Assembly (NCBI GenBank): GCA_035610365.1
Contig: CM069433.1
Location: 134,496,545 to 134,560,544 of the forward strand
Origin: Aquatica leii
Taxonomy: Eukaryota; Arthropoda; Insecta; Coleoptera; Lampyridae
Reading direction: 5' to 3'
DNA: 64,000 nt
The notes under the pieces are model-generated. The model saw nothing but the letters and a program-made list of their open reading frames with translations. It ran no database searches and was not told where the DNA came from. The translations under genes were made by a program, and so were the position numbers. The stretch's first letter is position 1; each line of letters starts with the position of its first letter. Shown here piece by piece: positions 34,125 to 45,484 of the stretch.

Positions 34125-34870
34125 GCCACCAAGGCGAATATTAGATTGCGAAGTACAAACTTAACGCACAAATCCACGGTACGCTAATACAAAACCAAAC
34201 CGGAACCCAATGAAATCGAATAAGCCGTAATTGCTTTACAAAATTGGAGATTTTTTTCGGTATGAACTAACTATTCACTGTTTAATTGTTAAAGACTTCC
34301 GCAGTAATTCTTCATCTAAAGGGGGTTAGCTTTATTACCCAACCAACTACATTCCGTTACTTAAGGCATATTTAACGACTGCCAACCAACTTTTTCCCGA
34401 ACCAAAACCACTTATATTTATCAACTTAATCCGCTACCACTTCTATAAAGGCTGTGATCAAAATCTTAGTCCAAATGTTAATTTATTAAAACTAACACCA
34501 ATGAATCAACTGCGAAAGCACTAAAAACGTACTTAATAAACTTTTAAACAAACTTCAGATAAACAAAGTGCAAAAATATATTTAATTACAATACTATCTC
34601 AAAAGGGAAACATAAATTAGATACAACTAGAATTTTACCAGGACAAAGAAAATACCAAATCAACCTAAATGCAGAATACGGATGTATATGCATTGTAATA
34701 ATTTCGAATTAATTGAATACACAATTTTCTTACAAACTTGATTGACAAAGATGAATTTAAAAACGTAATAAACTAAACAACCCTAAAGTACCTGAAACGA
34801 ATAAAATCAACTCAAATACCGGGTCTTTCACGTAAGAAATCGCACAAACTTAAATGACGGTTACAACAGA
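34125..34870. repeat. Dispersed repeat R2, copy A
   Basis: Matches 62945-63615 in the same orientation. Shared stretches include AATAAGCCGTAATTG, TATGAACTAACTATTCACTGTT, TTCCGTTACTTAAGG (copy B TTTCGTTACTTAAGG), CGACTGCCAAC and AAGATGAATTTAAAAACGT. Copy B lacks part of the middle. No open frame is shared, so it may be an LTR or a non-autonomous element. Confidence 0.75.
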
Positions 34871-35144
34871 TAATACTTCTTTACAGAATTTTATAGCAAT
34901 AGGTTGTGATGGTGCAACTATAAATACAGAAAAATATGGTGGTATTATTAGTTTGCTTGAAAAACGTCTGAGTAAACCGTTGCAGCAGATAATTTGTTTA
35001 TCACATACGATTAAGTTACTTTTAAGACACCTGTTTCTTCATTTAGATGGTCCCAAGTCGTATGCCGGAAGTATAGGGACGGCCCTGAAAAATTGTGTAG
35101 AGAGCCTATCCTACCATTTCAAAGAATTCAGGGATCACTCCTAA
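34854..35144 (+). pseudogene. Transposon-derived fragment, IGCDGA...HLFLHLDGP family
   Basis: A 96-codon frame with FIAIGCDGATINTEKYGGI, SLLEKRLSKPLQQIICLSHT and LLLRHLFLHLDGP. The family is recurrent in arthropod genomes (IGCDGTxxNTGxxxGxIRxxExxxxRPLQWxICxLHxNELPLRHLFxxLDG); I know it as a TE-linked protein without an assigned enzyme. Only one internal segment remains and both ends are missing. Confidence 0.65.
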
Positions 35145-35164
35145 CTATTGATTTAGGTACAGAG

Positions 35165-35450
35165 TAACTTTACTTACATAGAATGAAGGCTCCATTAATT
35201 TTTGCATATTAACGAATTTGACGAACTAAAACCATGACATATTCATGGTTTAAATAACATTCTGTATAAAAAACGACATTTAGGATTTGTCAAATGAATG
35301 GAAATAACAGAAACCTAAAACTACGTATAAGTAAACCAATTTATTTGTCTACCATTAAACTGAAGTATGTCATTAAAATACAGGTTGTGATACTGACTTA
35401 AAAATTTTAACCAATAGATAAAAATTATCACGAGGAGCGTTATCAGTACA
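35165..35450. repeat. Dispersed repeat R1, copy B
   Basis: Uninterrupted relative of the R1 copy that the gypsy element split (170-410 plus 9542-9660). It directly follows the TE fragment ending at 35144 and ends about 80 bases before the 22-bp hairpin at 35530. Confidence 0.6.
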
Positions 35451-35529
35451 TTCTCGCGTTTAGGTAGTCTCGGTACGCCTGGACGAAAATACATCCAGCA
35501 TAAATACAACTCTAAAAAGTGTATAATTT

Positions 35530-35591
35530 TTCGGGTCAGTGATTCGTGACGATTTTGATTCATTAGTCACGTCACGAACCACTGACCCGAA
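35530..35591. repeat. Strong hairpin: 22-bp arms, 18-base loop
   Basis: Arms 35530-35551 and 35570-35591 are inverted copies with one mismatch. The outer part is TTCGGGTCAGTG and the inner part is TTCGTGACG. It is far more GC-rich than its surroundings. It lies 13 bases upstream of an ATG that opens a 68-codon frame (35604-35810), whose product I do not recognise. It could be a transposon terminus, a promoter element or a transcribed hairpin. Confidence 0.85.
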
Positions 35592-36479
35592 CGGCGTAAT
35601 ATAATGGCTTGTCAGGATCCTATACCTTCAGTTTTAGTTTTTTCTGAAGAAGACAGGGACATGACTGTCGAAACGTCAAATATTGTAAGCTTTCTAAGTT
35701 TTATGAATTTCGTGAAAAGTGTAAATATGGAACGCGGTTCAAAACCCAAAAATATTTATTTGTTAAAAAGGCTGATTTGTTTTGGCGGTTACATGAGTAC
35801 CTATTCTTAACAGTAAACATTTTCCTTTTTTTTGAGACTATATAAAAGTTTTAATTCTTTGTTGTCTAAATGCTTGGAAACTCAGTTTTTTCTTTTTTTT
35901 TCTTAATTTAGTGCTTTTTTGAAGGTGTGACTCGAAAATACCACCAAGCTGCGAATTTTCGAGCCCTTATATCAATATCCATTAAAATACATTGACCACA
36001 ATTTAGTTTATCTTTGTTCTTACATACAACAATGCGCAAAACATGCGCTACGTAGTGTGAATCCAGCTTTAGGTATTGAGAATGCTATATCACGTCGCTT
36101 AGATGGCTCTGCCTACATTGGTTCGGTTGAATGTTTTTTTGGAGTGTTTTTACATTTTTTCTGAAAGATATTTGTTCCATATCACAATATATTATATAGG
36201 CATTTACAAAGGTTATACCTAATAAAACCAGCATTTCTTTGAATGTCTGTTTAGTCTGTAGAGAACACGATGCTTATGGTCGACATCACTAAAAACGTTA
36301 TTTTTTACTAGATAACCTGAACTTTTGATCCATTGGTTTGAGTCCGTTGTGTGATACTTTCCTCGTCAGCATAAAAGTTGTTTGCAAAATGGGCAATTTT
36401 GTTGTTCGTCCAATTTTACATGCTAATGTCCATACTAAAAAATCTTTATTCGTATTCACCACGAGTCACGTTTGTCGCT
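35592..36479. other. Non-coding stretch with one unrecognised short frame
   Basis: The 68-codon frame at 35604-35810 starts MACQDPIPSVLVFSEEDRD and shows no known domain. The remainder is AT-rich with nothing identified. Confidence 0.35.
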
Positions 36480-36900
36480 TTTCAAATCATTTGGAAGTCC
36501 TTTTTTATTTTATTGAATTGTACCAAAAGCAAGATTATTCTCAGTTTTCAGTTTTTCTAATAGAGGTTTGTTTTTTCCATTTCTTTTCTGTAAAATCACT
36601 TGCTTTCCCCAGACCAAGATCATTAGAATTTAGTTTTTTCTTTGATCGATTTTTAAATTTATTATATATGCTCGCTGATCTAAAAAGCTATAGTTTTATA
36701 GGTTTGAGTGGATTATACTGCTTCAGCAAACATCTACCTTTGAAAAGAAACATTGATTCATAAAATAAAGGTTCACATTGCGTTTGTACACACGAGAAAA
36801 TCTTTTTGTCAACCAAAGGTCTTTTTATTCTATATAATTTATTATTCTTCTTGGGAATTTTAGAATTATTGTTTACATGAATCTTACTCAATATAGTATC
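36480..36900 (-). pseudogene. piggyBac transposase fragment (PGBD4-like)
   Basis: Minus-strand frame with YESMFLFKGRCLLKQYNPLK, matching the piggyBac block IDEsMxxFKGRxxxxQYxPxKP. Before it is a helix-like IHVNNNSKI...LYRIKRPLV that fits the family's N-terminal side. The family aspartate before ES is Y here (LFYES). After 36480 the frame decays. Confidence 0.7.
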
Positions 36901-39279
36901 AAATTGGTCTCTACTTATAACAAATGCTACGGTTTTGACATCAAGATCTTACCTAGTACACCAGTGTCAACAATAGTGACGCTAGTTGGATAACTGATAT
37001 ACTCGTTAGCATGTTTATACCAGTAAACGTAAGCAATTTTTCTACTTTTAGGTTTAGTATTTTATTGCTATTTTGTTGTGTCGTATATAAATTGCTTTGC
37101 TTTTAAGTACGTATTCTCATGTTATAAATATTTTTTTTACTATATATACTGGAAAATTGTATCGCTAGATTGGTACCTTTTTACGTTTCTTATCAATGTT
37201 CAAGGAATTTACTTTTTACTACCTACATCGGTCAGCATGAAATTGATTGTCATCACGATGCCGAAATTTGGACGTCTCGCAAAGTTCTGACAATCTGGAC
37301 AACCAGTTTGAACAAACTCAAACTGTCAAAATTAAAACATTTTACACTTGAACTTTACAGTAAACTGTTTATCATATCAGTTTTGTCCTTATCATACAGC
37401 GGAGGATTTGATGACCAGAATGAGATCAGTGCTTTTTTGTTACTAACAATAGTAGCGGTATGTTCACGATTACCTTATTCATTAGAAAACAATTAGGGCA
37501 ATATTTTAAATATTTGCTTATGATTCCCAAACGAATGACTTGCTGATAATGCTGTATTCTAATCTCTTATAGTATCCGTCGTTTGCTGCTAATTTATCGA
37601 AAAGCACAAGTACAACCCCCGTATTACATATATTTATATTATTTTATTATTTTTATTATTATATTTATTCTATTCGTCACTACCATTTATTCAGTAACTT
37701 TTAACAAACAATGGTTTAACTTTTTTTTTCTACTTTATTTGTATCATAAAGCAGAAACTAACTGCAAGTGTAATGTTTCTAAAAAAAATGACAAACATTA
37801 AAAGAATCGTTATTATTTTAATAGACAATATAGTCTTTCACACGAAAGATGATCCCTGCGTCATTAGCGTACGAATTTAGAAAACACGTTCCATTATTCG
37901 AATGGAAAAGGAAAACTGTGAGTACAACAGTGATAACACCGTTTTTTGTTTGTATTATTAGTAAATTGCCTTGATCGTTAATTGGCGTTAGTTGACATTT
38001 GTCATAAGCCGCTTAATTTAAACCATTTTATGTATTTACGAACCTAATTATTTATCCCATTGATTTGTATTCTTTATTTAATTATAACAAAGATGTTTAA
38101 AGCAACTGTTCTTTAACAAATAGTAATTTTGTAAGTTAGTATTTGGATTAAAAGCATTGCCAGCACTAGATATTTAGTAAATTTTAGTTTTTAACCAGCA
38201 ATTACATTTTAAGATAACCGATTTGATTGGAAAGGTTTTGATAAATTCAGATTTATACGGCTATGGCGTAAGGATTTTTTTCCTGGTAACGACTATATCA
38301 TACTTTTAAAAAATCTATAATCTATAACAGTTTAGTTTTATTTTTTGAAAATTGTAATAACATTTTATTATTTAAAAAAAAAACCATAACCCAATCTCGT
38401 AGTATTTAAACTATGTGTTACTATTTAGTAACTAACAATAAAATTGAAATTAGACAAATTATAAGCAATGTGCTTCTGTATCAATAATTTAAAGAAGTTT
38501 GTATTAAATATATATGAATGTTTAAAAATACTAAAATATTATAGGGTTAAATTGGAAACAAATTAGGTACAATTACATTTCTATATCTCGATTTAGATTT
38601 ATTTAAAAAAATGGATTTAAAATCTCGATTTACATTTTTTAACAAGAGTTGATCCAGAATATTGCCGTGACTGATTATCTCTATTACTTCTAACAGATTT
38701 GTAGATTACCGTAGAAAACGAGATTTTGTGTAATATAAATTGAACTGTGTGTTTTACAATTTGGTTCATTTTACATTTTTAAATTATAAAAGTAATATAA
38801 TAAATAAATAAACTAAAAAAGTTATTTTGACATAAATTAAACGGTTAATGGGGTTGATACAAATTTCTGATTTACATACAATCTGATTGATTGCACGTGT
38901 CCCACCATATTTATCTCTTTTATTATAAAAGATAGAAAAAATATTTGGTAAGCAAAAGTACTCTATATTAAATTCAATTTAATTTTTTATTTTCATCTTG
39001 GACGCAGAGTATAATGTTTCGTCAGACAGTTCATCAGTAGCTGATCATAAATAATTCATTTTTTTATTTATTTAGTTTGTATGTACGCTATTTTTTTGTT
39101 TTGTTTTTTATTTTGGTTTTTTTTAACTTTCAATGCTTGAAGGATTTATTTAACCAAGTTTTGTTCTTAATACCAATAGACTGTATTAAATTATTATTAC
39201 AAAAATGTTCAAACTAGAAAAATTTAGAAAGTTTGAAACATGTGTGGGCAATGTACATAATTCATCAAAGTTTGAAACA
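36901..39279. other. AT-rich intronic stretch
   Basis: Several short frames (37078-37290, 37170-37496, 37583-37801) have no recognisable domain and look like chance. No repeat copy was found. Confidence 0.45.
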
Positions 39280-40720
39280 TTAGTCCCTAGTAGACGGTAA
39301 TATGTGCTTTGCAAGATTTGATTCCTGCTTCTCACAGACCACCAAAATTTACATTCTCATATCGATATTATGACTTTTAACAATGATAGAATGCTGAGCA
39401 GTAAAAAAAATTGTAATTTTTGCAACTCACAAATAGCGACAACAATGTTTGTTTCAGGGAATAAATATGTAAACGTTTTCCGCGCTGACAACAAAATGCT
39501 AACAAAAATGTGTTTGTAGAAAGATCTGTCACTTACTGTAAGCGAAGAGAAAAACAGACAAGCAAACGCAAGACAGTTTTGATAATTTTAGAATTGCGAC
39601 CTTTGCAATCCTTTATGCACCAGTGTGATCTAGCTTACAAACAAAAAGGGGTGTAGACTTCACTCGTTTCTGGTTAAAAAATTTTTCATAATAGGCTTTG
39701 TAACCTGTGGTTGTAATCTGTAGCATCGCAGACAAAGAAATACAACTTCTTTTTACCAAATTTCGTCTAGAGGTAATCCAGAAGCGGTTTCTTAAAAATG
39801 TTAATGACTGAAGTCCAGCATATTTAGCAATACTATGCGTTCAAGAAAAGACAATAGATTTAAGATTTGTTTGATAAGTTTTTGTCTTATGAAAATTGTA
39901 AGTGATGCAATTTACTACCTACTTGTAAAACACCGAAAGATTCTAAAAAGGACTGAGCTTGGCTAATGCAGATTTTAGCGTTTGGCCTTGAGCAACAAAA
40001 TAGTTCTTGAGAAAACTTTGTTTTTTAGCAATTTTGACAATAGTCGACAGTGCTTGATGAAAAAGTCCCAACTATTCGTTTTTCGATGGAGACACAAATG
40101 TTAACAAAACAAAGATAATATGCGACCACTCGTTTTAATCGAGAAAAATTTGAGTACTTTTCAAATTCAATTGAATCAAAACATGCAACGAAAAAACCTT
40201 GTATTTGTTTTTGCATTTCGGGAAGGTCAATATGTGAATTATTAACAATGAGCCATCCTGATTCGTTGACATTCCACCACATAATAACATATTTAATATT
40301 TATTTGAAGGTCTTATTTCTCTAGACAACAGGTCAGCAGGATAAATTTTGTTGAAACATGACGCTATTTGGCATGAATGTCAGAAACTCTGTTGCACATA
40401 ACCTCTTTAAAAAACTAGAATTTGTTTTTAGACACTTTAAAACTACAGTGAAGCTCACAAAAAACAGTGGGACGTTTGAAAAATGATTTTTTGGCTTGGT
40501 CTAAAAGTTTGGACAGTAGCAATGGTCCGCAGAGTTCAAGCTTTGGAACACTCATTGGTTTCACGGGTTCAATTTTACTCTTGGCACATAGCAAATAAAT
40601 GTGTATTCGTTTGGCCTGATCTATAGAGCTGATTTATATAGAAGCATCATAACCTTTGGTGGGTGCATCAGAGAAAAATTAATTTGTGTTTCAATAAAAT
40701 ATGCATGTAATTATTATATT
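39280..40720 (-). pseudogene. BEL/Pao retrotransposon fragment, RNase H to integrase
   Basis: Minus strand, upstream to downstream. RNase H block FSDAPTKGYDAS near 40690; LLCAKSKIEPVK and SVPKLELCGPLLLSKLL near 40560; CNRVSDIHAK (family NRVxEIQ) near 40400. Next come MWWNVNESGWL near 40270, RLKRVVAYYLCFVN near 40130, and LAKLSPFLESFGVLQVGSKL near 39930 (family L..L.PFLD..GLLRVGGRL). Then a weak FGKKKLYFFVC zinc-region remnant. This order is diagnostic of BEL/Pao. Many stops; no LTRs found. Confidence 0.85.
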
Positions 40721-41049
40721 AATCCACAACTGTCAAATTATAGAGTTAGAATTTGACTATTTTGATATTTCTTATGATTAAAATAATTCATATGTGCCTT
40801 ATGTATTATTAAATCAAATTAAACTAAAGTACTATAGTTTAACTGTTTATTTCTTTATATTTTAATTAATATCAATTTTAACAGAAATGAAATTATTTTG
40901 TTTGGTTGGTGTTTAATGGAACCGAACTTTTCTTTTCCAAAATTTTTCTTTACAAAATCTTCCCTTCAGGTTTCACCTTTCCTTTTTTAGTTTTTGTAGT
41001 AAATTCTTCGTCAAAGTGTTGTTGTCGACCTCAAAAAGTATTCATGGTT
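40721..41049. other. AT-rich stretch between TE remnants
   Basis: Nothing recognised. Confidence 0.4.
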
Positions 41050-41272
41050 ATATTGCTCCCTTGAATCTTATATGATAGCGAGCTATTAACATAGATGACC
41101 TCCATCTACCGTGGCGTTTGAAACCTAAAAGATTTCCGCCCGCCTTGGCCTGCAACGTAGCCGACGATCGTCTCATGCTATGTCTAGTATACCAATTAAC
41201 AGTTTTAAATGCAAAGCCACTGCTGCAGGTATTCTATCAAATAAATTAATTCCAACGACCTGGTAATGTAGG
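41050..41272 (-). pseudogene. Tyrosine recombinase C-terminal fragment (Crypton-like)
   Basis: The minus-strand frame reads VGINLFDRIPAAVALHLK, then, after a one-base frame change, WYTRHSMRRSSATLQAKAGG, NLLGFKRHGRWRSSMLIARY. The HSMRR matches the H-x-x-R catalytic box of eukaryotic Crypton-like recombinases (consensus YTGHxFRRTSAT), KRHGRWRS matches KRHGGWKS, and ARY corresponds to the active-site tyrosine segment (family EGY). It is a fragment. The N-terminal half of a similar protein lies on the same strand at 44447-44917, with the second gypsy element between. Confidence 0.75.
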
Positions 41273-41632
41273 AGACATTAGTTGCTCAAGTTGGCAACAG
41301 TTACATTGGCAGCAAGTCTAAGCGGTAAACGTAAGTTTACACCATTGTAATATTAGTAAAGAATATTCATTGTTCTGTATCAACCGTATCAGCCATTACT
41401 AATAATAGACGTTCCCGTTTAGGTAAGTCTATTTTGTATGTATTAGAATAAACGTTCTAATAAATGTTTAGTTTTAAAATTATTACATGATTTGTAAATT
41501 TAAGTTAAATAATGTAATAATAAAACATTTCATTGGGATATAATTATTTGCAAGCACGTGGTATAAAAAATACGGAAACGGAAAGTATAAGAGAAATTGT
41601 AAATAAAAATCATAATTATAAACTCAAACGCC

Positions 41633-44150
41633 ATGGCACTGTATCAAGAGCAATTCCTGGTAATCAATGAAATAAAGGATTCAGAAAATAGCAACAATCG
41701 TGTAGCAGCTCTCTTAATTGAAACCTACAAAATACCAATAGAACTTTACACGCCACAACTTTCCAAAGACAAAACGTTGGCGAAACTGGGGAAGATGCTG
41801 AAATTCTATTTTTCTCCAGCAACGTGTGTGTACAGAGAAAGCATTGAATTTTACGAAGCTCAACAAGAGGACTCTGAACCAGTAAACAAATGGTATGCCC
41901 AAATCCATAATTTGGCAACAAATTGCAAATTTGGAATTAACCTGAATGAAACACTCACGCATAAGTTCATTTGTGGAATGGAAAAGAGAAGAGTAGGGAA
42001 TCGGTTGTGAGAAAAAAACGCAGAAGCTGCAACAGCTACACTCGATAAACTGGTGGAAATAGCATTGGCAAAAGAAGTGGCAATGTCAGCTGAGAGAAGT
42101 AAAGTTATTTTATTCCGAGATACAAAAGTATACAAGCAAGGGCACCTGTAAGCATTTCAAATTAAAAACGGAACAGATGACAATGGTTCATGTGGTAATC
42201 AACACACTGGAAATCAAACGTGCAAGTATAAGTATAAATGCAATTTTTGTAATCGTATAGGTCATTTAGCTAAAGTATGTAGGAGTAAGAAATCACAGAA
42301 TTGTATCGAACAGGAAGAATTTAACATAGATACAATTCATAATATCTCACTTAATACTAACAGCTAGATCAACGCGAACGTTACAGTAAATAGCATAAAA
42401 TTATCAATGTATGTAGATAGCGGTGCTGCAGTATCAATTATTATAACGGACCGATGTTTTAATTAACACTTATATATAATCATTTTTCACTTGCACCAAG
42501 TAACATAAAACTAGAAGACTATTCTGGTAACAATCTTGAAACATTCGGGATAATGCATGTTAATTTAGTGTATGAAAACATTATTGCTTCTGATTTTATT
42601 TTATTATGTTGTAAAAGGCGGAAATCAAAACTTACTAGGCAAAGATTTTTTTACAAAGATTTGATTTTAAACTAGTTTCAAACAAATTGAAAGTTGATAG
42701 TAAACCAGATAGCATACTAAACAAACTTACAGATTTATTTGACGGCAAGTTAAGTTGTTTCAAACATAAAACTTTTACAATATTTGGAAGGAAGGAACCC
42801 GTAACTTCCATATTTTTCAAACCACGTCCCGGTCCTTTTGCATGTAAAGAGAAGATTGAAAGGAAATCGTTATTACACCAGTCGAAACAAGTGACACTAG
42901 TAGCAGTACTAAAAGCCGTAAACAAAGTCATTATTAACGTACGTTTCCCTCTCTCAAAAATTTAGAATATAGTTTTAAAACTTGCAAATGGCAAAAGTAT
43001 TACAAAAATAGATTTAAGCAATGCTTATAATCAACTTCAGCTGGACCAAGAATCAGCAAAACTATTAACCTGGTCAACACACAAAGGACTATTCAAAGTA
43101 AATAGACTGCCGTTTGGAGTGACACCTGCAAGTGCTATATTTCAGAAAGGCCTAGAAGGAGTCGCGAATTTTTTAGACGATGTAATAACCACAGGTAGAA
43201 CAAGACCAGAACATGAAAACAATTTGAGAAATATTTTTTACAAATTGAGAAGCTCAGGATTAAAAATTAAGAAAGAAAAATTTGAACTTTTCAAAACTGA
43301 ACTCAGATTCTTAGGACTTACTATTTCTAAACATGGATTGGGAAAAAATTATAACAAAGTGAAAGCAATCATAAAAGCTTCACGCTCAACGAATCATACG
43401 CAAATATAAAGCTTTTCAGGTTTAGTAAATTATTATGGAAAATTCATTCCAAATACATATATCAAGTATTATGGAACCTATATACAATTTACTAAACAAA
43501 AGCACAACATTCGTATGAAATTAAAGTTTTGAATTAATTATATTGGAAATTATGGAATTATGTCAGATGCATCAGAAAATGGAATCGCATCAAAGTTGTC
43601 GCACAAAATGGCAACATTAGGCCGGCTCCTTTCATTTCAAGAACATTAACTAGTGCAGAGAAGAATTATTCTGTATTGGACAAACAAGGATTAGCAATAT
43701 TCTGGACAGTAAAAAAATTGCATCACTATTTGGTTGGGCAAGAATTTGTAATAAAAACAGATCACAATTTGATATGGTAAAAAATGTGCAATTCTAGCAA
43801 TGAGTTCAAATCGAGTGCATAGATAGACACTATATTTATCTGGATTGACGTACAAAAAAAGTCGAAGATATGTCTAGCAGATGTCCAATTGATACAAACA
43901 CAGAATAAAGACAACAAAAACAATACAATAAACCTGATCATATCAGAAGGGATACCGATTGACAACAACAGAATAGTAACAGAAACGATAAGAGATCCAA
44001 TATTGGGTTGGTTGGAATCCACGGAAGACAAAAATTTGCAACTATACTACATCAGAAAAAACGAAATAAACAGCAAACGTAACTGCTTATTATGCGGCCA
44101 CAGAGTCATCATACCGACAAAATTGAGAGACGTAGTGACCTTGGAAAGTT
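41633..44150 (+). pseudogene. Second gypsy-type retrotransposon, decayed gag-pol
   Basis: Gag frame 41633-42010 (LLIETYKIPIELY, LGKMLKFYFSP, TLTHKFICGM). Then come a zinc knuckle CNFCNRIGHLAKVC near 42240, protease DSGAAVSII near 42415, and reverse transcriptase KIDLSNAYNQLQL, RLPFGVTPASAIFQKGL, FLDD near 43005-43180. RNase H pieces are SAEKNYSVLDK and KTDHNL near 43655-43765, and the start of integrase is LYYIRKNEINS, CGHRVIIPTKL near 44040-44125. Stops and frameshifts are frequent and the integrase core is missing. It resembles the K02A2.6-like gypsy group. LTRs are not established; TTGGCAGCAAG near 41304 could be a degraded primer site. Confidence 0.85.
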
Positions 44151-44159
44151 AATAGTATT

Positions 44160-44400
44160 TTCAATTCCACGTTTGTTACTGTTGTGTTGTAATTGTTCTT
44201 GTGTGCAATTAATTTATTTTTAATGTTAATTTATTTGTATGGTTGTCTTCATAGTGCAGTCCGAGACACACCACTTTTCTAAGTCTAATAATAGGCCTGC
44301 AGAAGTTCGCACTTAGCTGCACAAAACGTCGCCTTCTATAGACACTTAAAGTGGTTTGATGCCCTTCCTCATAGAAGAACCAGAAGAAGTCCAATTAAGG
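44160..44400 (+). repeat. Dispersed repeat R3, copy A, with a degraded hammerhead-like core
   Basis: Matches the reverse complement of 61670-61800 (blocks AATAGGCCTG, AGACACTTAAAGTG, GATGCCCTTCCTCAT). Its left part also matches 63920-64000. The core at 44297-44331 reads CTGCAGA, an arm, then AAAACGTC, a damaged version of the CTGAAGA/GAAACGTA core in copy B. It follows the broken gypsy integrase directly. Confidence 0.7.
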
Positions 44401-44446
44401 AGGAAAATCATATACAGCTTGCCGTAAATAATTTTATGTATCATTA

Positions 44447-44917
44447 TTACAAAAAATTAATCTGATTTACCTTCATCAAATAGATTTCATCTGGAACACT
44501 CCTCAAAAATTGTGTTATATGCTCATTTTCCAGAATCTTAGCCTTTTTTGATACATATATTTTAGATTTACTTTTCAAAACAGCAATCAGTTTACTGTAT
44601 TGGACAATATCAAACTTCTTGTGACGTTTTATAGTAATTTTCAACATAGATATGATCCAAAGGGATGACGCAGCACAGAAACGTAGGCTAACAGAATATC
44701 TTGGTTTGTTGTTTGCAATACACCCAATTTTTTCTTGCCAAACTACAAAATCGGCAAACTCCTTTTTATAAGCATTCTTCGATTTCTTTGGTAAAAGTTC
44801 TAAACTAGCTTTTTCAACATCATCAATTACTTGTTGTCGAATATTATATTCCATTTGCACAATATTTTTGTAAAAACTCTTGCAATTCAACAATTTTTTA
44901 CTGCAAAATAGCGACAA
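44447..44917 (-). pseudogene. Tyrosine recombinase N-terminal fragment (Crypton-like)
   Basis: A 156-codon minus-strand frame with LELLPKKSKNAYKKEFADFV, SSLWIISMLKITIK, YSKLIAVLKSKSK and SKKAKILENEHITQFLRSVP, DEIYLMKV. These match the N-terminal SAM-like half of insect Crypton-type recombinases (LLPxKSxxxYxxxYxxFxxW; SSLWSxYSMLKxTI; KKSKxLxxxxIxxFLxxAPDxxYLLMKV). The usual segment between the two halves is disrupted near residue 75. The frame leaves the family sequence right after MKV at about 44470, which may be an insertion or deletion junction. Confidence 0.65.
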
Positions 44918-45440
44918 TAAACAATGGAACAGTAAATGATATTATATTTGAAATTATAATTTTACATTTTGTTTTGCGGTTGTGGATAAAGTTTTGTATT
45001 GCATTTGTGTCCTGTTTGCATTTAAAACACTGAAGAGTAATATATATAAAACACAAGTTACAGAATGATCGCGCTTCAAACACGAGCCGCGCAGCGGTGA
45101 GTTTATGAAACGTATTCTATGGTGTGTTTTATACTATTTTCTCTATTTTGTTTCAATTTTAATATTTTTTTGTAAAATTTGAATTTTAAAAGAACTTTGG
45201 GAAACTTTTGTATCTTATTAAATTGGTAACACACTTTGTCATATTGAGGTATATGTGTTAACCTAAAATCTCATACGAAATGTTCTCTTTATAAGTACAT
45301 AAGTTTGAATTAATAGATGTCTTTATTTTATCTTGGCATCAACATTTGAATTTCAATTGTTAAGTTATAATAATTTTGATTTCTTTCATGTAACGTCAAC
45401 TTACGATGCAGAGACACCAATTTTGAAAAAACCAATATTA

Positions 45441-45484
45441 CTAAAATTCGTGTAAGAATTTACTAATTCTTACACGGATTTTAG
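45441..45484. repeat. 20-bp palindromic arms with 4-base loop, abutting a hAT terminus
   Basis: CTAAAATTCGTGTAAGAATT, loop TACT, then its near-perfect inverse; the single mismatch can form G-T. It ends exactly where the hAT terminal repeat CAGTGGTGGG starts (45485). The last 8 bases, GATTTTAG, would be the target duplication if the element is intact on that side. Confidence 0.85.

Noticed and set aside
36338..36763. 141-codon + strand frame
   Set aside because: The minus strand of the same DNA contains the piggyBac FKGRCLLKQY block; the + frame has no domain.
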